This document shows positions 13,501 to 25,500 of a stretch of DNA of 64,000 nucleotides, one piece after another. The notes under the pieces were generated by a model. The model was not told the origin of the DNA, ran no database searches, and worked only from the letters and a program-made list of their open reading frames with translations. The translations under genes were made by a program, and so were the position numbers. Position 1 is the stretch's first letter. The number at the start of each line of letters is the position of its first letter. The stretch is taken from the NCBI GenBank assembly GCA_009760855.2, contig WPIO01000026.1:4841001-4905000 (forward strand), written 5' to 3'. The DNA comes from Cristatella mucedo. Lineage: Eukaryota > Bryozoa > Phylactolaemata > Cristatellidae.

Positions 13501-16500
13501 AAAGCAACCGCCTTAGCTAGTGCACTATCACGGCTCACCAAGTGAGAAACCGTCTAGTTCTAGTCACTTTGTATGGAAAATAGTTCCTGCAGCTGCTTAG
13601 GCTTGCTTGCACCGACGAAAAAGTAGCCCAGTTTAGTTAGGTTCTGCTGCTGCTCTTGGCTGTGATGCAGCAATTGTTCTTAAATGTAGCGTTATCTCAC
13701 ATTGTCCACTACATTCGTTCGACATGCCAATTATTTTGCTTTAGATCAGAGGTCGGTGAACTCCGGCCTAGCTAGTGCTCCAGTCTGGCCTAGTGCCCCA
13801 AGTTGTTTACTGTTGGATCCGGCCTAATTAAATTGTTGCGGTTTTGTTCCCCTTCATTACTCCTGGTTGCAGCTCAAGCTGTGGCTCATGTTTATTATTA
13901 GAACTCATGTCAGACACTTCTATGAAACAGAAGCACCTGACCGTGGAGGGAGGATACATGTCTACCTCTGACTTGGGAGGGATTGTGCATGTCTACCCAT
14001 ATAATTGCCGGTGCACGTGTCTGTGTGTCTCTTTCGGCTGTTCGTTTGTTTGTTTGTATGGCCACGCCTACTCTGCCGGCCCCGTGGAGTGGGGGTTCTT
14101 GTGGCCTAGTGCACGATGTCCATTACCATGACAAAGCCATTACCAAAACAAAGTTTGTCCATATTTAGATAAAGTAGAAGCTGGGCAAGTGTTTAAAGCT
14201 TTTTCACGCGAGGAGATCGCTATATGTGTCTGTACTAAGTGTGATATCAAAAAGGTTTGATGAAGATCACGTGTAGACCAGTTTAATTTTGCATACTTTT
14301 CAGCTGCACCGAAATAGTTAAGACATGTCTAGTAGTTTCAAAAGCTGATTCTATTCCTTCTTTATCGCAAACACACTTGGACAAATTTTGTTTTTACCTG
14401 GATTACAGATATGATAATAATGATAAGGGCGTTGGTATTACACCTTAAGAGAACTGAATCTCTTCCCAGGCACTTTACTTATGCTGAAAAAGAAGCAATG
14501 TAATCATAATAATAATAACAAAACTGATACATTATAGCGACCTGAGAGAACTTAATCTCTTTCTCGGCAGTTTACATTTGCTGCAAAGGAAGCACGATCA
14601 AGTGGTTAGTGGTAACATGCTTAATGACCACAAGCATAATATGGTTAGAGGTGACATGGACAAGGTGAGCATGTAAAGATGGTTAGTGGCAGCATGCACA
14701 GTGTCAGCATGCAAAATCACATAAAGGACGAATCACATGGACCCACCAAATGCTATGATAAATAGATGCATTTTTAGTTTCTTTTTAGATGTGGTCAAGT
14801 CAAGGGACATCGTGATGCCAGTCGGAAATGAGTTCTAAGCTTTGGGAGCATACGAACTAAAGGCACAGTCTCCAAAGGATTTGAGGTTCGGACGAGGTGT
14901 AGGTAAACGATTAGATTAAGAAAAGTGGGTGGTGTGATGCTTAGCCTGGTGGGGGAGCAGATCTAGTAGGTAGGCTGGAGCCAAAGAATGAAGAGACCTA
15001 AAAGTGAGTGTCAGAACCTTGAAGTTGATGCGTTGCTTGACTGGGAGCCAGTGCAGATCGGTGAGAAGTAGTGTAATGTGGCAACTGTGATGCTCACGAC
15101 AGAAAAGCCTAGCTGCTTAATTTTGCACCTGCTGTAAGCTCTGATTGTGCATGCCGGTAGACCAGCAAATACTGAGTTACCAAAGTCGAGATTGGATCTC
15201 ACAAATGCTTAGTCCAGTTTAGATGTGCTATCCCTGTCTACGCTAGCCCAAATTTTAGCAATGTCATGTAGCTAAAAGTAGGCAGACTTGACTGTGGAGC
15301 TGATGTGGTCGTCTAATGATAGGTCACTTTGGAACATGACACCTAGATTTTGTACAGATTCAACAGGAGATATGCTGCAGAGCCGATTGTGAGAGTTAAC
15401 TTTTCCAATTTCTGAATCACACTTGGTTGGTCCATAACTAGTAAGTTGGTTTTCTTGTCATTCAATTTAAGAAGATTTGCTGCCATCCACGTGCAGATGT
15501 TAGCAGTATATGCAGCAAGAGATTTGAGAGAGTTTAACGTGCTGAACGGCTGGGAGGGATCAAAGTAAAGGTACAATTGAGTGTCATCTGCATAGAAGTG
15601 AAAGCCTAGATTGTGCTTGGCGATCACATCGGCAAGAGGGAGAGTATAAACTGCAAAAAGAACCAGACCAAACATAGAACCCTGAGTGCACCGTACTTTT
15701 GTGATTCGTCGGATGATCTTAGTCAATTCACATCAATGATCTTGAGTCTCCCAGTGAGATAGGACTTAAACCATTGCAGTGCAGTACCCATGATGCCCAG
15801 GCGAGATGAGAGGTGCTCGAGAAGGACTTGGCGATCGATAGTATCGAAAGCTGCCCAAAGATCGAGTAAGAAAAGCAGAGCGACTCCACCTAAACTGCAT
15901 CCCTAAGAAGGTCAATAGACACCTGAAGCAATGCTGACTCTGTGGAATGATTAGCTCTAAAGCTAGATTGGAACTTAGTAGTAAGGTTTGAAGTTTCTGT
16001 ATATGAGTTCAGCTGGTCTGCCACGACTCATTCCAGTGTCTTTGATAGGAACGGTAGAAAGGATAGTGTTACTTTCTTTAGTAGTGGCCTCACTACAGCC
16101 TTTTTGAAGGGTGTTGGGACATGATCTAATGCTAATGACATATTTGTAATGTTATTTATACATGGCAGCAGAAGATCTAGGCACTATCATGACAGTGCCT
16201 AGATCTTCTGCTTGGTTGGTTAGTTATAAAATACACAATGCCAGTACCAATTTACACGGACCCATAAAATATTATGAGTAGCTGGCATGTTTTTAGCTTT
16301 TGCACTGCTTCTATCCATTTCCTGTCTAGAGTGGTGCAGGCACAATACAGTAAATTTTCAAACATTGGCCTTTGCTGAAGAACTGCTTTAGCCAAACATT
16401 GGAATATCTTCATTTGTTGCATAATCCCTGTGCTGTCCGACAAATCTTGGTGCACTGTGGTGGTAACAAAGCTGTGTAGCAATATCTTCAAAAAACTGCC

Positions 16501-19500
16501 ACTTCATCAAACACGGCTTGGTAGATCGGAGTCGGCTCAAAGAGGCGTTTTTGTGTTTTGTGGACCTTTGCAAAACACCATTTGCCATAAATAATGTTCT
16601 GCTGCACGACTTCTAGCTTGTAGCGGCACACTGGCGGCTTCAAGCTATTTAAACATCGAAATTGATCTAGTTTTATATCAAGTCCCATATGATTAAGCTT
16701 TTGAAGTAGCATAGTCTGGAAGCAAGTGCCAGAGTAGGCAACTGGAGAAAACATCTCGACGTTATGCAGAAAGATTATGGAATCACAGCTCAACACTCAT
16801 GAACTGAAGATGAAAAGCTGTTGCCACACTTTGCTTTAGGTGAAAAAAAGAAGGCTAATTTATTGAAGTCCTGATGTCCTACGGCATGGGGCAGGGATAA
16901 ATCCACTAAGACTGGGGAATGCTGGTTATTTCACACCGATACTTCTTCCTTGGCATGTGTATGTTGTAATCTGATGCGTTTCTTGCTTTGTATCGCCGAA
17001 TGCTGCATAGGTCACTAAATTGCAGATGTATTTATTTTTAGGGACTACTGGTCAGCTGGAGTAAACCGATTTTCTATTGGGCTGCAGGTAAAAGGAGTTG
17101 GCAAGATTATGAATCCGTACGTGTGATGCACTGATGCTCAATAGTGCCACATGAGCTGTAGCGGAGCCAGTGGGGCAGGAGATATTTGCCCCCCCCCCTC
17201 ACAGCGGGACAGCGACCTGGGCCGGCCTTTTATCGCCCCCACCATCACCAATCACGTAGTTATGTCATAATTCCACTCGATAAGCAACTGCTGAGTTCGT
17301 GTCAAATATGTGCTAGGATTTTGCCCTATAATTTGTCATTGATTGTGGGTCTAGCCCTACCTACAGGAAAATCTTTCGGGTCTTGCCCCCTACATTTAAA
17401 TGTTGTAGGTCTTGCCCCCCTAGACGAGAATCCTGGCTCTGCAACTGCACATGTTGGGTATATGCCTATGCTTGCCAGCTCATTTGCACACTTGGCTCCC
17501 CGTCATGGTCTAAAGAGCGACGTTGCTGTTTTTTCTTTCTCCAGAGCCTCCTTTATTCTCCCAGTAGCAGCCTTATCTGATTTGATGATGCTACACCATT
17601 CAAGAACTTGTCTAGTTGGTATGTGACCAGGGTTTGTATTGCTTTGTGATAACATGCAAAATGTCAACAAGTACACAAAGACCAACTGACATGAACCCTG
17701 CACATGCTATGAGGAACGTGTGCGATTGTAGCTACTTTTTAAATGTAGTCGAGTCGAGCCGGGTAGGGTGTCGTGATCTCAGTTGGGTCTGATCCAGGCT
17801 TTGAGAGTATGCAAGCTAAAGGCATGGTCTCCAAAGGAATTGAGTTAGGCTAGAGGCACAGCTAAGTAGCAACTTAAGTCAGAAGAGTGATAGGTATGGT
17901 GCCTAGCCTGACTGGGAATTAGTTCGGATAAGGAGGCCAGAGCAAGATAATGAAAGTACCTAAAAGTGAGTGGCTTTGAACCCTTGAAGTCGATGAGCTG
18001 CTTGATCTGAGGCGAGCATAGGTCTGTAAACAGTGGTAAACTGTGGCATTGTATCGGTTACGATAGACAAGCCTAGTTGGACAGTTTGCACCCACTTTTG
18101 TGAGTGCCTTATTGCACAGGTTGGAAGAAGTTCGAGTAGTGAATTGCTGAAGTCGATACGGGATGTTGCAAAAGCACGGGCTACGTTTTTAAGTTTTGGC
18201 GGATTTGTGGATTCTGGCTAAGTCTTTCAACCCTTAGGTGTTGCAACTGCTTGGGGGACCATTCAAGGCATCTTCATACAATTGTTCGAGATGCCAGTTG
18301 CCACATTGCTCTTATGTTAGGATCATTATGCCTATCCTTTGTTTGTTCGTGGTTAGTTAAACTGAATGCTGTTTACTAAAAATGCACCTATTTATCACAG
18401 CCTTTAGTGGCTGCCTGTGATTTGTCTTTTATGTGCTTATGCGTGCTGACACTGTGCATGCTGCCACTAACCAAACTTGCATGCTGACCCTGTGCATGTC
18501 AACCATAACCATGTTTCTTGCTGTTTATTGAGCACGCTACCACTAACCATTCGATCGTGCTTGGTTTGGTCCAGCGGTTAAGGTGCTCGCTCCGACCACG
18601 GTCTGACTGGGGTCGTGGGCTCGAGCCCCGAGGCATATGTGAAGCGCCTGAATAGAGATTAAGTTCTCTTGGGGCGCTATATAAATGAATTATATTTAAA
18701 ATTTTTTTTCCTTTGCAGCAAATGTAAAGCACCTAAAAAGAGATTTGAGTTCTCTGAGTGCACTTTATCTAATGTATTATTATTATTACTAGTTTAGAAT
18801 AAAAGGAAATGCAGGAGCTTGCCATCTTCTCTACAAGGGAAATATGTGGTGTAACAAATATAAACCTTATTGCGCCATTTTGTCGTGGAATGCATACACA
18901 GTTCATTTGATTGTGCTAGCTGGCACAGCTGCCACTGGTACCACATTATTGCCTGTTGCGCTTACAGACGTTAAATGATGATGACCTTATCCGGCTTAAT
19001 AGGGATCACACTGTGAAGGATTCTCTAAGGTATGTTTCTAAATGTATGTTGTAATGTAAATGCGGTGTGCCAACTGTCTGATTTGTTTTGGATAATGAAG
19101 ACACCATGGATAAACCATAACGTAACCGAACTTAATTCTAGGTTTATGCTTAGTCCTGATCGTGACATTTTTTTTCTTGTTCAAGGATTAAGTGGAAGAG
19201 GCAAGCATATTTATTTGTGATTTCACTTTCAGAATCTCATTCCTCATTGTAGAGGCAAATGTCTATGTTAATCGTGTAGACATGAAATTTGCCGTCATAC
19301 CTGCTACTTGGCTGCTTTGAGCTAGCGGTTAGTTTTCCTACTTGGTGATGACTGGTAGTCGATCTTGTCGTTTGCCGGTCTTACAGTAATATTATAAGAC
19401 ATTTGTGGAGCATTCAAAGTGAACACAATCTCTTTCTAGCCTCTTTGTATATGCTGGGAAGGAAGCATTCCATTGGTTAGTGATCATGCATAGTGTCAGC

Positions 19501-22500
19501 AAGCAAACCAATGACTATGCACATGGACGGTACAAATACATTGAGAAACAGTTTGTTTTTAGCTTTTTTTAAGTATCGTCAAGTTTGGTAATGTCGTGAC
19601 ATCAGTTGGTAAGAGTTCCAGGCTTTGGGAGCATACGAATTGAAGGTAAGGCAAGGTCACACATGATTTCAGGTTGGTTAGAAGTAGGGCTAAATGACCT
19701 GAGTCAGAAGCATAGGTGGTACGGTGTAAAGCCTGATGAGGACGGACTTTGATACGTTGGCTAGAGCCAATGAATGAAGGTACCCAAAATTAGTGATACA
19801 ACCTAGGAAGTCAATTCGTTGCTTGATGGGCAGCCAGTGCTGGTCGATGGGGAGGGTTTTCATCTTGCAGTTCTAACGTTCACGATAGACTAGCCTAGCT
19901 GCAGAGTTTTGAGCTAAGTGGTAAAGTTTTATTGCACAGCAAGGAGGACTGCAAGTAATGAGTTACAGAAGTCTAGTTGAAATGTCACAAATGAATGGAC
20001 CAAATTGACTGTGTTATTCAAATCTTGGCAAGTCCGAATTTTTACAATTTCTCTGAAAATTGGCAGACTTGACTAAGGAGGAGATATGGTCATCTAATGC
20101 TAGATCACTTTGGAAACAGACACCCAGATTGCATCCAGAGGCTAAGGAGATATTTTGGCGGAGCTCATTTTGAGGGCTCGACTTTCCGATTTTTGAGTAA
20201 CCACGGGTTTGCCCTAAACTGGTAAGTTGGTTTTATAGTCTTTTCGGTGAAAGTTTGCTGCCATCAAAGTGTCAATGTCAGCTATGCATTCTGAAAGAGA
20301 GTTAAAAGAGTTCGATGTGCTGGAAAGCAGGAGGGATCAAAGCACAGGTGTAGCTGTATGCCATCGGCATTAAAATGGAAGCCGAGGTTTGCATGGCGAT
20401 TACATTGGCACAAGGGAGAGTATGTATTTGAAAAGAAGTGGACATAGAACAGCTCTCTGGGGTATCCTATACTTGAAAGGCTTACTAGATAAGTGTTGCT
20501 CATTGACACCTATGCTCTGAAGTCCTTCACGGAGATAGGACCTAATCATTGCACTGCATTGCTAGTGATGCTCAGGCGAGATGGCAGGCCCTCGAGGAAG
20601 ACCCGTTTATCGAGTATATAAGAGTAGCAAATGTTGCCTTGAGATTCAACCAGAGCTAGCAGAAGGACTCTACTAATGTTAGCATCCCTGAGAAGGTCAT
20701 TATACACTTGTAACAGTGCTGACTCCAAGAAGTGATTAGCTCTAAATCCGACTGGAACTTAACTTGCAAATTTTGAAGTTTTGATGTAAGATCTTAGCTC
20801 GTCTGCCACTACTAATCCTATTATCTTCGAGATAAAGCAAGGAATGGAGGGCGATGAGTCCAGGTGGGGTGTGACCTTGTGAACAGACTTATGATCTTAT
20901 CTATCTTGCTGACAAAAAATCTAGAGAACTGGTTTGCTAGATTGCCACAAGGATCTTTAAAGCAAAGTGCTGAACTGGAATTGGTTAAGCGATAATTGAT
21001 GGTCGACATCAGCATTTTGTATTTAGCTGTATTTCAACTATATTTCATAGAAGCTGGACTTTACTAGGCTGAATTGGGTAAGACCTACACTATTTCTGGT
21101 ATGCCAGACGATAGAGAGATCAGTCCTAATAGTTTGTATGTTTTTCATGCTTGCACATATTATTATTATTAGCTAGTTCAACTTTTTAGTTAGTCTGCCA
21201 TAAGCCATAGGCTAGCGAGTTGAAGGCAAACAAGATGCTGAGAGGAGAAATGGTTCAGACTATCGGCTGTTGGTGTGTTTTAGCGTTCTGCCTATCAGGG
21301 CATGTCTGATGAAGGATGGGGCAAAAGGGGACGAGGGAGACATTTTTGTATGTGGACTACATCAATATAAAGGGTCTTACGGCTCCTGATTCGCAGCTGT
21401 CTTTTGTTTACAAAGGGGACACAAAATGCAAACGGACCGAGATCTGCATGTGGTCAGATGTGCAGAATTTGGTGATAATAAGAGTTGACAGCAAACAATC
21501 TGGAAGAATATTTGATCACATGTGCCACCTTTGTTGTGAGTTGGGCTATGCTCATTAGCTACAAGAAAATGTATCAACCAATGCACGGAATTGGGCGCAT
21601 GAAACATCAGTCGGGTCTTCAAAAATGATTTGAAAAATCACCTAGTACGAGCAGTGGATGATTTCCGGAACGCAGAATCGAAATTAGATATGAAATTGCA
21701 AGTGTGCAAGACTTGTGGGTGACTTGTGGGTGACGTGCCTGTGGGTGACTGATTGCTGCCACCATTAGCGTGTTGCTAATGGATGGATTCAATACAAAAG
21801 GTTTCCCTGAGATGCCTGAAAATGGCTGGAAATTCATCGAGGAGTGAGTGACACCGTCTACTTCATCGCCTGTTTGCATGCACCTTGGTGTATGGAGAAA
21901 AGAGAAGCCTGTCTGGGTTGCACCGGTAATCGGTCGGCAGTCGATTTCTGCCAGGTCTCGGCTACAGCGAACAGGTTAAGGCATCGTCAGTAATCTTATC
22001 AGGTATTATCAAGGGTTTATGGCACATTGAACACACATTCCTTAGTCACCATCTAAGAGTGGCTGTCGAGGTTAGAGCTGGCCTAATGATCACCTAGTTA
22101 GGGACCAGCATGCCGAGCAGCTCTAAGCAATGTGATTATACAAGACACGCCTTGCCTCTCTTGCTTTGTCTGGGGTTCTCGCGTTAGATATCTTTGTCAT
22201 GAACCCTGACAGAAGCAGTGGCATTCAAAAATGCTGCCCTGGCTTGGCCCAGTGGTTAAGGTCCTCTGAGGTACTTTAGGTACTTTAGCAAACGAGTTCA
22301 AGGTGCTAATCTTTACGACCGCGGTAGTGGGCTCGAGCCCTGCGTCATATGTGAAGTGCCTGGCTTGCGATTCAGTTCTCTATGGGCATTATGCAAATGA
22401 ATTATATTTAATACTTATATAAGAATGCATTTTTGATAATAATAGCTATAGTAATAATAATAATAATAATAATGCACTTGAAGTACCCTCAGAGAACATA

Positions 22501-25500
22501 ATCTCTTTCTAGGCGCTTTACATTTGCTGCAAACAGAAATGCAATTGAATGGTAAGCAAAATCATGCTTGAAAAACAAACAATGATTAATATGGTTAGGG
22601 GTGACATGCACAGGGTCAGCATGCAAATGTGGTTAGTGGCAGCATGCACAGTGTCAGCACACGTAAGCATGTAAAGGACGAATCACAGGGACCCACTAAA
22701 TGCTGCCCTAAATAGGTGTTTTTAAGTTCCTTTTAAATGTGGTCAGGTCATGGGATGTTCTGACGCAGGTCGGGAGGGAGTTCCAGGCTTTGGGAGCATA
22801 CGAACTAAATGCACGGTCTCTAAAGGGTTTAAGGTTTGTACAAGGTATTTCTAGACTGTTGGATTCCGAAAAGCAGGTGGTACGATGTTTGGCGAGGTGG
22901 GGGAGTAGATCTGAGAGATAGACTGGAGCCAAAGAATGAAGTAACCTAAAAGTGAGCAAAAAACCTCGACGTCGATCCGTTGCTTGACTGGGAACCAGTG
23001 CAGGTCGGCGAGAAGTGATGTAGCAACTGCGACGCTCACGACAGACAAGCTAATAATGGCCATGATATTAGGCATGCGAGATATTACCAAATTGTGTGGT
23101 CACTTAGGGCTGCCGAGGTTGTAGTGAAAGCTAGCTCGATGCTTGAGCGCAGGACGGGGGACACCAGTGCGAAGCATTTATATGACTACATCAGCAGCTC
23201 GGCAGCTGCTTTCCCGGAGGACTTGCATAGCATAATTATGGGTCTCATGTTTAGGGTAAGATGCCGTTTGTGGCACAGTTGGCTTACTGTGCTTTTGGAG
23301 CTGGAAATATGAAAGAAAAGAACAGCATTCGAGCTCGAAAATTTTTTGGTGAGTGAAACCCCTTTAGAGGAGTAGGCCCTTGCTTTTAAGAGCTGATCGT
23401 GTATACGCACACGGAGACCTGCTGTGTGGTCGAATTTTTGGCCGGACGTGGGGCTGCTTAAACTGACTCCAATGAGAGAGATGCCATGCTCGACACGCTA
23501 CAATTTCTCTGACTGCCCTCCTGACTGCCCTGCTATGCTTCTCAATTTCTCTTTGTTTCGTCAGCTGAAGTCCGTTGGCTACCGAATTAGTACCGAAAGG
23601 TACGTAATTAAAACAATAACATATTTGCCTTGCGTAGACGTGCATTAGCCTTTACACCAATCGTTGATGGTAGTGGATCACAAATCCAGTGAGGCAATAT
23701 TCTGTGATTGCCTGTCGCATGTGAGTGTGCTCTCTTCATCGACGCATGAGCCGAGTGTGTGGATTCGCTGTTCGCTCTCGATGCAGCCGGGGCAACTGTC
23801 CGGCCGCATCCGAGCTTGGCGCCTGCTGTCGCAGACGCGCCGATCAATTGGGAGGTTTCGTGCTGCCGTCGCTCGGCCAAGTCAAGAGAGCGCGCGACCG
23901 AACTAACGACCACGCGCTCTCTCCCAACCAGCCAAGATGACGACGAACCACCTTATTTTTTCTGCAGCCTGAACTTTCAGAGCAGTCATCTTGGCTCGCA
24001 TGTCTCATCCCATAATCTTCTTGTGGGCTGTGCTGTTGAGCATGTCCGTTTTCAGATCTGGGTATATAAGGTTGATTGTTGGAGGCAGATGAAAGGAATG
24101 GGCTCGAGCCCTGCGGCATGTGCAAGGTGACTGGATTTAGATTAATTTTATGTAATGTATCTGAGTCCATAACTCCACAAAGCCATACAGACTCTGTGGG
24201 TGTTATGCAGGAGAGTTTTGTGTAGCGCACTCACAGCCTAAGTAGTTGCTGCAGCAGATTCCGACGGTTTGACTGCTTGCCAAAAGAGATTTGTTAACAA
24301 AACATATCGAGAACATTAACTTCCTTGAAATTCGAATGATTAGAGAGCTTTAAAAAGAAGATTAACCACAGCCGATACACTACGATCATGCTCTACTAAG
24401 TTGATGCACCTCCTTGGATGATTATCGCAGTGTGAACCAAGCGGAACTCGTACCGAGCGTCCTGAAGTGCAGTGAAACTCTCTCAGCTGGCCTTAGCTGC
24501 TTTTGACCAGCTAACAGTGTGCAATACAGAGTTGCCCGCTAAGGCCGGCTGAGAGAGTTTCACTGCACTTCAGGACGCTCGATACGCGTATCGCTGCACC
24601 GCCAGCGCAGGTGGCTAGCACCGCTAGCTCACGGCGACCACGGACTGTAATCATGTAATTTCTTATTCGAATTTAAGAACTTTTGAGTTTTCGAAAATCC
24701 AGCAATGGTCAGACACCAGTATCGCTTAGTCAACCCGAATAAGGGCAGGTTTACAGATACGAGTTTAACAGGTCTGAGCTCTATTAGTTTCCAAGTTTCG
24801 GAAAATTCTGCAGTGATCAGAAAAAGTAATAGTATCGCTTCGTGAACCCGAAAAAATACAAGGTTATGTAATTGCATCAACGATAAACCGGATCTCTCTC
24901 GCTTTCTCTCTCCACTTTCTCTTGCTCTTCTATCTGTCTGTTGGTCTGTCTGTCTTTTGTGTGTCTCTGTGCTCTGCTCCAGAGGGACAGTATTCTGACT
25001 CACTGTTCTTGGAATGTGTGCACGTGTGTAACAATGGTGCTCTGTGGCTAACTTGCTTTGAATTCCCCTTGCCTAGGCGTCCCGCCATTGTGCTCCAATT
25101 GTTGTTTTGGTCTTATCTAAGCTGGAGAATTCAGAGAATTGGTGTCCATGGGAAACGATAATCCAGTGAGCCTTTGACATAGGGGGTGCGCCATGGATCC
25201 ATTTTATTTTAGGTCCACTTATTTTCAAAGTTTATACTCCTGTAATCGCCAAGCCCAGGCTTTCATTGTTATGCAGACATGCTGCTGCACTTGTGCTTTG
25301 ATCCTTCCCTCTTCCAGAATCTCAAACTCTCTGAGCTCCTTAACAGCCTTATTGGTAACATTCGCATTTGGATGGAAGCTAACTTTCTGAAATTGAATGG
25401 TAAACCAACTTACTAATTATGGGCAAACTAAGTGTTACTCAGAAGCTGGAAAGCCTAACTCTCCAAATCGGCTCTACCAGCATATCTCCTGTAGCATTTA

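Noticed and set aside
18563-18640. Functional tRNA gene
   Set aside because: A- and B-boxes are present, but there is no complete cloverleaf and it continues into the LINE-type tail; it is a SINE head.
24629-25003. 124-codon minus-strand ORF
   Set aside because: It spans two diverged tandem repeats and a CT/TCTG-rich run; no domain.
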